From contig DAOTVB010000074.1 in assembly GCA_034436755.1 (NCBI GenBank), forward strand, positions 1 through 64,000: 64,000 nt of DNA, in the 5' to 3' direction. The notes beneath the pieces were generated by a model. The model was not told where the DNA came from. It saw only the letters and a list, made by a program, of their open reading frames with translations, and ran no database searches. Origin of the DNA: CAKZQX01 sp034436755 (GTDB lineage Bacteria; Chloroflexota; Chloroflexia; Chloroflexales; Chloroflexaceae). The position numbers and the translations under genes are program-made. Below are positions 36,116 to 44,074 of this stretch, one piece after another (position 1 is the first letter of the stretch; each line of letters opens with the position of its first letter).

Positions 36116-38206
36116 TTATCCGCGCCACCAACTGTACCCGGCGAGCGCTATCCCTACCAGGCCAAGCAGCAGGCCCAGCGGCACATCCCAGGGCCGGTAG
36201 CGCAACTGCACGTTATGTTTACCCGCCGGCAGTTCTACCGCCAGCCAGGGACCGGGCTGCAGCGCCGTTGACTCGCCGTCAAGGGTTGCCCGCCAGCCCG
36301 ACCAGTTATTTTCCCTGACCGTTAACACGCCCGGTTGGGGCAGGTCGCACTGCACATCAATGTTGCCACCCTGCCCCTGCGCGGTACAGACGGTCGTAGC
36401 ATCTTCATGCTGTACCTGGGCATACTCGCGCTCGGCCGGGCCGGCATAGACCGGCACGCCGGCGACAACCGACTGCTGCTCCATGCCGGGCGGTTGCCCC
36501 TGGGTATCTGCCTCAAGCAGCGGTGCAGGCGGCGGGCGATTTTTCCAGTGCCAGGGCCGTACGCCATTTGCCAGCTTCAAACCCCGCTCCACCCCCGGCG
36601 TAACAAACGCATGCTCACCAAATGGCGGGCTGACCCACTGCAACCCCGGCGTCTCCAGACGCTCGAGCACCTGCGCAACCTTCGGCTCAATCGAACTGGT
36701 TTTGATCCAGTTACGCCCAAATGACCAGGCGCTGAAGAGGGCCAGCAGCAGCGGCAGGAGCATGAGCCAGCGCAGACTCATGTGCAGCATCCGTGGGGCT
36801 TCCCCACCGACCAGCCCGAACTGCACCTGCGGCCATGGCCGCCGCAACAGGCGATCCAGGCCAAGCGCCGCCAGTGCCAGAATCGGCGGCACCGCCAGAC
36901 TCGCCATCACCGAGTGAAACCGGATACTGGCAGCCTGCCAGGCTAACCGCTCCGGGCTGAGCGCGACCACCAGGGCAAACGGCTGTCCGCTGGCCGCCCA
37001 GAGCGCCAGCAGCGCCATCCCACCCAGGCATAATGCCATACGCCATGCGGCACCGCCGCGACTACCAAACAGGCCCCAGGCCGCCAGCAGAATGGCGATC
37101 CAGCCAACATAGTTTACATACAGATAGGGATAGGGCAACATCTGCAGCGCCTCAGAGCGAAAGAAATCGGCATCATCAATGACCAGATTGAGCGGCACAT
37201 AGGCAAAGGGTTGCCCTCCGCGAAACGTCAGATCGGTCTCCTTGCCAAACTCGGGCAGAAAATGTAGCAGCGGCACCAGAAACGGGGCCGCCAGCAGGCA
37301 GGCAATTCCACCGGCCAGAGCAACATTGCGCAGCAGCGGGAAGAGCCGGTCACGTTCCCAGGGCAGGATCAGCAGCACCGCCGGCAAGGTAAACAGCAGT
37401 GCGATCTGCATATAGCCCTGCCCGGCCAGCAGCGCCAGCCCCAGCATAATCCCCAGCAGCACCGCCATTCGCCGGTTGCCGTTCTGGATCAGGGCAATCA
37501 GTGGTGGCAGCACCAGGGTACAGGCTACCGTCGATATAACCAGGCCAAATGTCCCGATCTCCAACCGCCCGGCCAGATGCCCGGCGGCAACTGCCATGCC
37601 TGCGCTCCAGAGGCGCGCAACCCGGCCCACACCCAGAACATACCCCAGCCACAACTGCGCCAGGCCCGCCCTGAAAAAAGCTCCCGCCAACGCCAGTTTG
37701 GAGCCGTTAATCACGCCCCAGCCCAACGTGGTCAGCATCACCAGCGGATGCAGCATACTGCCGTAGGGATCGACAAATGCCGGCGTCCCCCCGCGCAGGC
37801 TGCCATTCCAGAAGGCACATGCGCCACACGTCTGCATTTGTGACCAGAGATGGTGTGACTGGATGGCCGAGAGATATTCCCGCCCATGCGGAACAACAGT
37901 CGGGTCGAGATTAAGCAAGGGCCGCGTGACGACAACGCTCCAGAAGAAGATGAGCAGCACCTCGACGACAAACATGAGGTATCCCGGACGCGCAACACTC
38001 CCGACACGACGGGCGCGCGCGCTACACCAGCCCCGCGCGAGCCGTTCCAGCAGGCGCGGCAGGGTCGGACGCGTCGCCTGCCCGGTTGTACTTGCCGGCG
38101 CGATCCGCTCCGGGTACGGCGCTTCAGCTTGCGGTTCTGATGGTTGGGAGAGAGCGACCGGAGTAGGGGGTACGCCCTCCAGGTTACATGCAGATTGTGG
38201 TGGCAT
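36116..38206 (-). CDS. YfhO-like integral membrane protein
   Basis: About 696 residues. The first 70 are Pro-rich and cytoplasmic; then come about 12 membrane helices, and a C-terminal soluble domain whose ending NNWSGWRATLDGESTALQPG and AVELPAGKHNVQLRYRP is the common YfhO-type beta domain. YfhO proteins help glycosylate lipoteichoic acid in Bacillus; Chloroflexota relatives are uncharacterised. The open frame reaches 38341 but no start has a convincing ribosome binding site; ATG 38206 is a compromise. First gene of the three-gene minus-strand group and divergent from enolase. Confidence 0.78.
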   Translation of the reverse strand: MPPQSACNLEGVPPTPVALSQPSEPQAEAPYPERIAPASTTGQATRPTLPRLLERLARGWCSARARRVGSVARPGYLMFVVEVLLIFFWSVVVTRPLLNLDPTVVPHGREYLSAIQSHHLWSQMQTCGACAFWNGSLRGGTPAFVDPYGSMLHPLVMLTTLGWGVINGSKLALAGAFFRAGLAQLWLGYVLGVGRVARLWSAGMAVAAGHLAGRLEIGTFGLVISTVACTLVLPPLIALIQNGNRRMAVLLGIMLGLALLAGQGYMQIALLFTLPAVLLILPWERDRLFPLLRNVALAGGIACLLAAPFLVPLLHFLPEFGKETDLTFRGGQPFAYVPLNLVIDDADFFRSEALQMLPYPYLYVNYVGWIAILLAAWGLFGSRGGAAWRMALCLGGMALLALWAASGQPFALVVALSPERLAWQAASIRFHSVMASLAVPPILALAALGLDRLLRRPWPQVQFGLVGGEAPRMLHMSLRWLMLLPLLLALFSAWSFGRNWIKTSSIEPKVAQVLERLETPGLQWVSPPFGEHAFVTPGVERGLKLANGVRPWHWKNRPPPAPLLEADTQGQPPGMEQQSVVAGVPVYAGPAEREYAQVQHEDATTVCTAQGQGGNIDVQCDLPQPGVLTVRENNWSGWRATLDGESTALQPGPWLAVELPAGKHNVQLRYRPWDVPLGLLLGLVGIALAGYSWWRG

Positions 38207-38537
38207 TTTCTGTTTCGGTGATGGGCAGCGACGGAGTAGTGGAGCATGCTGGAGCCGCTGCAAACTTGTGACGTTGCCTGTCCGCCGTATGCGAACAGGG
38301 TATACACTCAGGCGTTTGCCGGGGTACGCCCCCGGTGCCAATCAATATACCACGCATCAGTATATGCAGGACGCCTGCCGTCGTCAACCAATCGTATGCT
38401 ATACTTGCGGGTGTCCCGGTCAGAAGTCAGCGATTAGTAATCAAGTGGGTGGCGGTCAGCAGCATCTATCGGCCTGCTGCTCCTTGCGTGCGGTCGGCTG
38501 CCTTCTCGAATCGAGCAGTATAGTTAAGGGAGGTAAT

Positions 38538-39827
38538 ATGTCCACACTAATCGAAGAGATTGTCGCGCGTGAGGTACTCGACTCCCGCGGGAACCCGACG
38601 GTGGAAGTGGATGTTCAGCTCGAGAGCGGCATTACAGGGAGTGCGATTGTGCCGAGCGGCGCTTCCACCGGCGCACACGAAGCGCTGGAGCTGCGCGATG
38701 GCGATAAGTCACGGTATGGTGGCAAAGGTGTGTTAAAGGCGGTTCAGAACGTCAACACTGAGGTGGTTGAGGCATTGCGCGGGCTGGATGCCGCCGACCA
38801 GATCGCGCTGGATCACGCGATGATCAAGCTGGATGGAACGCCAAACAAGAGCAAACTGGGCGCGAACGCGATCCTGGGTGTCTCGCTGGCCTGCGCCAAG
38901 GCTGCGGCCGCCACGCTGGGCCTGCCGCTCTACCGCTACCTGGGGGGCGTTTATGCGCATACCCTGCCAACCCCGATGATGAACATTCTGAATGGTGGAC
39001 AGCACGCCCAGAACAGCACCGACTTCCAGGAGTTTATGATCCTGCCGGCGGGTGCGCCCACCTTCCGCGAGGCGCTGCGCTGGGGCAGCGAGATCTACCA
39101 GACCCTCAAGAAGGTGCTGCACGACCAGGGCCACGGTACCAATGTCGGCGATGAAGGCGGGTTTGCACCGAGCCTGCCCACCAACGAGGCGGCCCTGCAG
39201 GTGATTGCCGAGGCGGTTGAGCGCGCCGGCTACAAGCTGGGCGATCAGGTCTACCTGGGGATGGACCCGGCCTGTACCGAACTCTACAAGGATGGCAAGT
39301 ATCATCTGGAGCGCGAAGGCCGCTCGTTGAGCAGTGCAGAGATGGCGGACTACTGGGCCGATATCTCGACCCGCTACCCGCTGATCTCGCTGGAGGACGG
39401 CATGGCCGAGGATGACTGGGAAGGCTGGAAGCTGCTGCACGAGAAGGTCGGCGACCGGGTGCAACTGGTGGGTGACGACCTGCTGGTGACGAATGTACAG
39501 CGCCTGCAGCGGGCGATCAACGAGAATGCCGCCAACAGCATCCTGATCAAGCTCAACCAGATCGGCAGCCTCACCGAGACCATGAGCGCGATCCAGATGG
39601 CGCAGCGCGCGGCCTGGACTGCGGTCGTTTCGCACCGCAGTGGTGAGAGCGAAGACATGACCATCGCCGATCTGGTGGTAGCCACCAACGCAGGCCAGAT
39701 CAAAACCGGTGCGCCCGCACGTACCGACCGGATTGCCAAGTACAACCAGCTTCTGCGCATCGAAGAAGAGCTAGGAGATGCCGCCGTCTACGCAGGCAAG
39801 AGTGCCTTCCAGGTGAATATTCCGTAG
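38538..39827 (+). CDS. eno: Enolase
   Basis: 429 residues from ATG 38538, with AAGGGAGGT just upstream; the longer open frame is not used. Starts MSTLIEEIVAREVLDSRGNP (the DSRGNPT motif), contains GASTGAHEALELRD, the magnesium ligands in LGMDPACTELY and SLEDGMAEDDW, the LIKLNQIGSLTET signature, and SHRSGESEDMTIADL. It interconverts 2-phosphoglycerate and phosphoenolpyruvate in the cytoplasm, serving glycolysis and gluconeogenesis. Complete and of standard length. A 15-bp inverted repeat right after the stop may end the transcript. Confidence 0.98.
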   Translation: MSTLIEEIVAREVLDSRGNPTVEVDVQLESGITGSAIVPSGASTGAHEALELRDGDKSRYGGKGVLKAVQNVNTEVVEALRGLDAADQIALDHAMIKLDGTPNKSKLGANAILGVSLACAKAAAATLGLPLYRYLGGVYAHTLPTPMMNILNGGQHAQNSTDFQEFMILPAGAPTFREALRWGSEIYQTLKKVLHDQGHGTNVGDEGGFAPSLPTNEAALQVIAEAVERAGYKLGDQVYLGMDPACTELYKDGKYHLEREGRSLSSAEMADYWADISTRYPLISLEDGMAEDDWEGWKLLHEKVGDRVQLVGDDLLVTNVQRLQRAINENAANSILIKLNQIGSLTETMSAIQMAQRAAWTAVVSHRSGESEDMTIADLVVATNAGQIKTGAPARTDRIAKYNQLLRIEEELGDAAVYAGKSAFQVNIP

Positions 39828-39836
39828 GAACGGTTA

Positions 39837-39878
39837 GGGGTTACGGGGTTACGGATTAACCGTTAACCCCGTAACCCC
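39837..39878 (+). terminator. Inverted repeat after enolase, possible terminator
   Basis: GGGGTTACGGGGTTA (39837-39851) is perfectly complementary to 39864-39878, with a short loop. It begins 10 bp after the enolase stop. There is no T-tract, so termination ability is uncertain. The arms are made of tandem GGGGTTAC units. Confidence 0.5.
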
Positions 39879-39889
39879 AGACTCTCTCT

Positions 39890-40180
39890 TTAATGAAATT
39901 TGCACGAAGTGTAATTTTTTCATTAACAGAACCTACGCGGTAGGTCTGCAAACTGGGCGTTTGCGCCCGGTAATGGCCCGATTCGCCTGCGGCAGCATGG
40001 TACTTTTTTTCTTGTTCACAAAAAAATTCACGTTGTGAGATTTTTTGTGAACAAGATCTGTTTGCTTCCGTCCTGCCGGAGGCGACATTCCCCACCAAAT
40101 GCAGGATCACCTGAATCCATGGCAGCATTGGCCGTTTCGCGGTTTTCGCCCATTTCGTGTTGTTCGTGGTCCAAACTCCC
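39890..40180 (-). repeat. Hairpin pair and dispersed element copy B
   Basis: 39890-39926 forms a hairpin: TTAATGAAA pairs with TTTCATTAA around TTGCACGAAGTGTAA. From 40180 down to 39985 is an inverted copy of the element at 4770-4975, including its own hairpin at 40011-40055 (CTTGTTCACAAAA with TTTTGTGAACAAG, inner TCACGTTGTGA). Outer stems differ between all three hairpins while pairing is kept. The following 40181-40365 holds no gene that I can support. Confidence 0.75.
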
Positions 40181-40365
40181 ACCGCGTAACGCGTGTTATT
40201 TAAAGATGACCTATTCCGCCCCACTCGGGCGCAACTCACCTGTTCGCGGAGAATTACGTAACGCGTGAAAGCGAGTGATCAGATGAGTACTTCAATCGCA
40301 AAGTTTGTCCTCATATTGTTGATACAGTTGCATTATTTCATTATCTTCCACCGTGTTGATGCGTT

Positions 40366-40405
40366 TAACCTGTAACCTGTAACCTGTGACCTGTAACCTG
40401 TAACC
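40366..40405. repeat. Heptamer array TGTAACC
   Basis: Five to six 7-bp units (TGTAACC, with one TGTGACC variant) lie 17 bp upstream of the guaB promoter. The same heptamer is tandemly repeated at 43894-43931. Confidence 0.85.
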
Positions 40406-40421
40406 TTGGTCGCCTGACCAG

Positions 40422-40450
40422 TTGACGGAAGGGTGTGAGCGGGGTATAGT
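40422..40450 (+). promoter_or_regulatory. Sigma-70-type promoter of guaB
   Basis: TTGACG (40422-40427) and TATAGT (40445-40450) are separated by 17 bp, a near-consensus promoter. Transcription would start near 40457, leaving a leader of about 200 nt before guaB. Confidence 0.75.
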
Positions 40451-40541
40451 GGTTACACACAGTGAGGCATCATCCGCCGCAACTCACACTGACAGCCTGT
40501 CTGTACACTGGCAAGTAGATACGGCTGCGATCCCTGTTGTC

Positions 40542-40576
40542 GCTCCCTGCGTCCCTGTACGCCAGGGGGCTTTTTT
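40542..40576 (+). terminator. Leader terminator upstream of guaB
   Basis: GCTCCCTG pairs with CAGGGGGC, extended inward by CGT/ACG past a bulged C, and is followed by TTTTTT (40571-40576). It lies between the promoter and the guaB start, some 85 nt into the leader. This placement fits transcription attenuation. No known riboswitch class was recognised in the 85 nt before it. Confidence 0.75.
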
Positions 40577-40656
40577 GTACAGCACACCGGTGCCGGCGGA
40601 CGGCACCAACAATACATTACATTGGCACAAAAACCTTTCACGGAAGGATATATCAC

Positions 40657-42129
40657 ATGCCGATACAGTGGGAAGACAAATATGTGCGTGAAGGACTGAC
40701 GTTCGATGATGTTCTGCTCATTCCGGCTGAGTCGCAGGTGCTCCCCAACAACATCGATAGTAGCACCTGGCTCACTCGCAAGATTCGCCTGAATATCCCC
40801 ATTGTCAGCTCCGCTATGGACACCGTTACCGAGACGCGCCTGGCAATCGGGTTGGCCCGCGAAGGTGGCCTCGGTTTTATTCACAAAAACATGTCTATCG
40901 AGAGCCAGGCCGATATGGTACGCAAGGTCAAGCGCTCGGAAAGCGGAATGATTACCGATCCGATTACGCTTGAGCCGGACAAGACCGTCGGTGATGCGCT
41001 CGACCTGATGTCCGAATACCGCATTAGCGGCGTCCCCATTACCACCGTCGAGGGCGACCTGGTTGGTATCCTCACCAACCGTGACCTGCGCTTCGAGACC
41101 GACCGCTCCCGCCCGGTGCGTGAACTGATGACCAGCAAAAACCTGGTGACGGTGCCGGAGGGCACCACGCTGGAGCAGGCCAAGGAGATCCTGCACCGGC
41201 ATCGCATTGAGAAGCTGCTGGTGGTCAACAGCCGGGGCAAACTGAGCGGGCTGATTACCGTTAAAGATATCATGAAGCAGATTGAGTATCCCTACGCCTG
41301 CAAGGACGAGCATGGCCGTCTGCGGGTTGGCGCGGCAATCGGCGCGGGGGGCGACTACCTGGAACGGGCCGCCGCGCTGGTGCGGGCGGGGGTTGATGTG
41401 CTCTGCGTTGATACCGCACACGGGCATTCCCAGGGTGTACTCGATGCGATTGTCCGCGTCCGCGAGGAGTTTAGCGGTGTTCAACTGGTTGGCGGGAATA
41501 TCTCCACCCCGGCGGCAACGATGGCCCTGATTGAACGGGGGGTGGATGCGGTCAAAGTTGGGCAGGGGCCGGGATCGATCTGCACCACCCGCGTGATCTC
41601 CGGGGCGGGAATGCCACAGATCACGGCAATCACGGAGTGTGCCCGCGCCGCCGAGCGCTTTGGTGTTCCGATCATCGGTGATGGCGGCATTAAGTATAGC
41701 GGCGATGTGGCGAAGGCCCTGGCCGCCGGTGCGCATTGCGTTATGATTGGCTCGCTGTTTGCCGGCACCGAGGAGAGCCCCGGCGAAACGATCCTCTACG
41801 AGGGCCGCTCCTACAAGAGCTACCGGGGCATGGGGAGCATCGGCGCGATGCAGCGGGGCAGCAGTGACCGCTACTTCCAGGCGGACGAACGCAGCAAGCT
41901 GGTGGCCGAGGGGATCGAGGGCATGGTTCCCTACAAGGGGCCCCTCAGCGACACGGTGTTCCAACTGATTGGCGGCCTGCGGTCGGGGATGGGCTATGCC
42001 GGCGCACGCGATATCGAAGCGCTCCGCCGCGAAGCCCGCTTCATCCGCATTTCTACGGCCAGCCTGGCCGAGAGCCATCCGCACGATGTGAAGATCACGA
42101 AGGAGGCTCCGAATTATAAGCGGAGTTGA
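40657..42129 (+). CDS. guaB: IMP dehydrogenase
   Basis: 490 residues from ATG 40657, behind GGAAGGAT. It starts GLTFDDVLLIPAESQVLPN as in all IMPDHs, has two CBS domains inserted at about residues 95-205 (GVPITTVEGDLVGILTNRDL; KLLVVNSRGKLSGLITVKDI), and the catalytic loop GPGSICTTRVISGAGMPQ with the active cysteine. DGGIKYSGDVAKALAAGAH and YRGMGSIGAM follow. It oxidises IMP to XMP with NAD+, the first step to GMP. The CBS pair normally senses adenine/guanine nucleotides. The leader with a terminator suggests extra control at transcription. Confidence 0.97.
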   Translation: MPIQWEDKYVREGLTFDDVLLIPAESQVLPNNIDSSTWLTRKIRLNIPIVSSAMDTVTETRLAIGLAREGGLGFIHKNMSIESQADMVRKVKRSESGMITDPITLEPDKTVGDALDLMSEYRISGVPITTVEGDLVGILTNRDLRFETDRSRPVRELMTSKNLVTVPEGTTLEQAKEILHRHRIEKLLVVNSRGKLSGLITVKDIMKQIEYPYACKDEHGRLRVGAAIGAGGDYLERAAALVRAGVDVLCVDTAHGHSQGVLDAIVRVREEFSGVQLVGGNISTPAATMALIERGVDAVKVGQGPGSICTTRVISGAGMPQITAITECARAAERFGVPIIGDGGIKYSGDVAKALAAGAHCVMIGSLFAGTEESPGETILYEGRSYKSYRGMGSIGAMQRGSSDRYFQADERSKLVAEGIEGMVPYKGPLSDTVFQLIGGLRSGMGYAGARDIEALRREARFIRISTASLAESHPHDVKITKEAPNYKRS

Positions 42130-42267
42130 TACGCGTTACGCAGTCCCGAACCCGGAAGGACATTTCGCCTCCGGCAGGGCGGAGGCGAAGACCACCTTCA
42201 TGGAAGTACACAACTGATTTGCCCGCCCACCGCGTAACTCGTGGAGTTGATAGGTAAAAGAGAATAT

Positions 42268-43257
42268 ATGGCAAAAGCTATCGCACCCGCAAATATCGCC
42301 TTTATCAAGTATTGGGGCATGCGTGACGCCGCCCAGATCCTGCCCTACAACGGCTCGATCTCTATGAACCTGGACACATGCCTGACCACCACCAGCGTGG
42401 TCTTTGATCCTACCTGGGAGGAGGATCTGGTCACGCTACACTTCTATCAGCAGGAACCGCAGACGGCCACCGGCCGCGCCCGTGAACGCGTGGTCGCTCA
42501 CCTGGACCGCATCCGGGCCAGCGCCGGGGTGACCACCCGCGCTCACGTTACGTCAAGTAATAACTTTCCGGCCGATGCGGGGATCGCCTCTTCTGCGGCG
42601 GCGTTTGCCGCGCTGACGCTGGCCGCTACCGGCGCACTCGGGCTCGATCTCGACGAGCGCGAACTCTCCCGGCTGACCCGGCGAAGCGGCAGCGGCTCCG
42701 CCAGTCGTTCCATCCCGACAGGTTATGTCGAGTGGTACAACGGGGACGACAACGGCAGCTTTGCGGAGTCGCTGGCCCCCCCGGAACACTGGGATCTGGC
42801 CGATGTTGTCGCGGTAGTAGACACCAGTGCCAAGAAGATCGGCAGCGCGGAGAATCACCTTATGGCGATGACCAGTCCCTACTTCCAGGTGCGCCTGGAG
42901 GGGATTGAACAGCGCCTGAATGCGACCCGCGAAGCGATTGCCCACCGCGACCTGACACTGCTGGGAGAGACGATGGAAACGGACGCCGTCTCCATGCATG
43001 TGGTCTGTATGACCCAGAACCCGCCCTCGTTCTACTGGAATGCCGGAACGATGGCGGTGATCCAGGCCGTCCGCGCCTGGCGGGGCGCAGGATTGGAAGC
43101 CTACTTCACGATTGATGCCGGGCCGAATGTCCATGTGATCTGCGCCGGTTCCGACCGGGCCGAACTGCAGCGGCGGCTGGATGCGCTGCCGGAGGTGGCT
43201 TTTACGCTGGCGAATGGCCCCGGAGCCGGTGCGCGGCTGGTGGAAGCGCCGGGGTAG
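42268..43257 (+). CDS. mvaD: Diphosphomevalonate or phosphomevalonate decarboxylase
   Basis: 329 residues from ATG 42268, a GHMP-kinase-fold enzyme. IAPANIAFIKYWGMRDAAQI corresponds to the family N-terminus (usually NIAVIKYWGKRD), SSNNFPADAGIASSAAAFAA is the phosphate loop, GSGSASRSIPTGYVEWYNGD follows, and TIDAGPNVHVIC contains the catalytic Asp. It makes isopentenyl (di)phosphate in the mevalonate route. Roseiflexus castenholzii is known to have a monophosphate-specific version working with isopentenyl phosphate kinase, so the substrate here (mono- or diphosphate) is open. No other mevalonate gene is in the window. Downstream of guaB on the same strand. Confidence 0.85.
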   Translation: MAKAIAPANIAFIKYWGMRDAAQILPYNGSISMNLDTCLTTTSVVFDPTWEEDLVTLHFYQQEPQTATGRARERVVAHLDRIRASAGVTTRAHVTSSNNFPADAGIASSAAAFAALTLAATGALGLDLDERELSRLTRRSGSGSASRSIPTGYVEWYNGDDNGSFAESLAPPEHWDLADVVAVVDTSAKKIGSAENHLMAMTSPYFQVRLEGIEQRLNATREAIAHRDLTLLGETMETDAVSMHVVCMTQNPPSFYWNAGTMAVIQAVRAWRGAGLEAYFTIDAGPNVHVICAGSDRAELQRRLDALPEVAFTLANGPGAGARLVEAPG

Positions 43258-43319
43258 ATGAGTTGTGCGGGTTGAGGTTTGAATGTTGAGTTTTGAGGTT
43301 AGAAAATAATCCGAATATT

Positions 43320-43460
43320 CCATTCAGGAGTCCCGGCTTTCGCCGGTGGATGCCTGCCGGGACAGCGGCTTCCTGATGGGAGCCTCCTCCGGCTGACGAC
43401 GTTTGAAACATAGTCCGGACATGCATATCCGGGAGTTCCGGCTTTAGCCGGTGAGACCGT
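43320..43460. repeat. Dispersed palindromic modules (CCCGGCTTTAGCCGG type)
   Basis: GGAGTCCCGGCTTTCGCCGG and GGGAGTTCCGGCTTTAGCCG bracket segments (GCCTGCCGGGACAGCGGC; GAAACATAGTCCGGA) that recur in inverted orientation at 24815-24930. The module order differs between the two loci, as in composite REP/BIME elements. Confidence 0.7.
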
Positions 43461-43544
43461 TGTTGAGTAAAGCCAGGAATTCGCCACTTCGGCCGGCGGG
43501 CTGTGGCAGCAGTACAACGGTACACCATATCCCCAGGCAGAGGA

Positions 43545-43787
43545 TTGGTGCATCGAAGACACCCTCCGGCGATCGGGTTTCAGCCCAATCCGCACGGAAT
43601 ACGGACGCGCAGAAGCGCGTCCCTACCGGAACCTGCTCCCCATAAGCGACACACGCCACAACCCGCTTTGGTGCATCGAAGACACCCTCCGGCGATCGGG
43701 TTTCAGCCCAATCCGCACGGAATACGGACGCGCAGAAGCGCGTCCCTACCGGAACCTGCTCCCCGTAAGCGACACACGCCACAACCG
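43545..43787. repeat. 123-bp tandem duplication carrying REP-like hairpins
   Basis: Two almost identical 120-bp blocks, offset by 123 bp, begin TTGGTGCATCGAAGACACCC and each contain the GGACGCGC-AGAA-GCGCGTCC hairpin (43603-43622 and 43726-43745). Only a few substitutions separate them, so the duplication is recent. With 43894-43931 (a TGTAACC heptamer array) this accounts for most of the 817-bp gap up to the next gene. No gene is supported in it. Confidence 0.88.
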
Positions 43788-44074
43788 GCTGATGAATGAT
43801 TTATGGATAGAGACGTGACCAGTCTCTAAAGACCTGTCACGTCTGGCACCTATCCGGATTAATTCAACGTGCAGTGTATAAGCCGAGCCAGAGAACCTGC
43901 AACCTGTAACCTGTAACTTGTAACCTGTAACACGCCCCTCCCTGATCGCCATCCGCGCTTCTTCAGATTGTAGGAGGCTGGTCATGGTGCTGTAATCTGT
44001 TTGCCTTGTGGCAAGGATAGCAGACGGAGTACGATGAACGCGGCAGTCCTGATTATGTTGCGAAGATATCATTT

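Noticed and set aside
40453..42084. 543-codon open frame opposite guaB
   Set aside because: Antisense of a conserved enzyme gene; no ribosome binding site and no recognisable domain.
43503..43799. 98-codon open frame with internal repeats in the 43.5-kb gap
   Set aside because: It is generated by the 123-bp duplication of palindromic repeats, with no translation signals.
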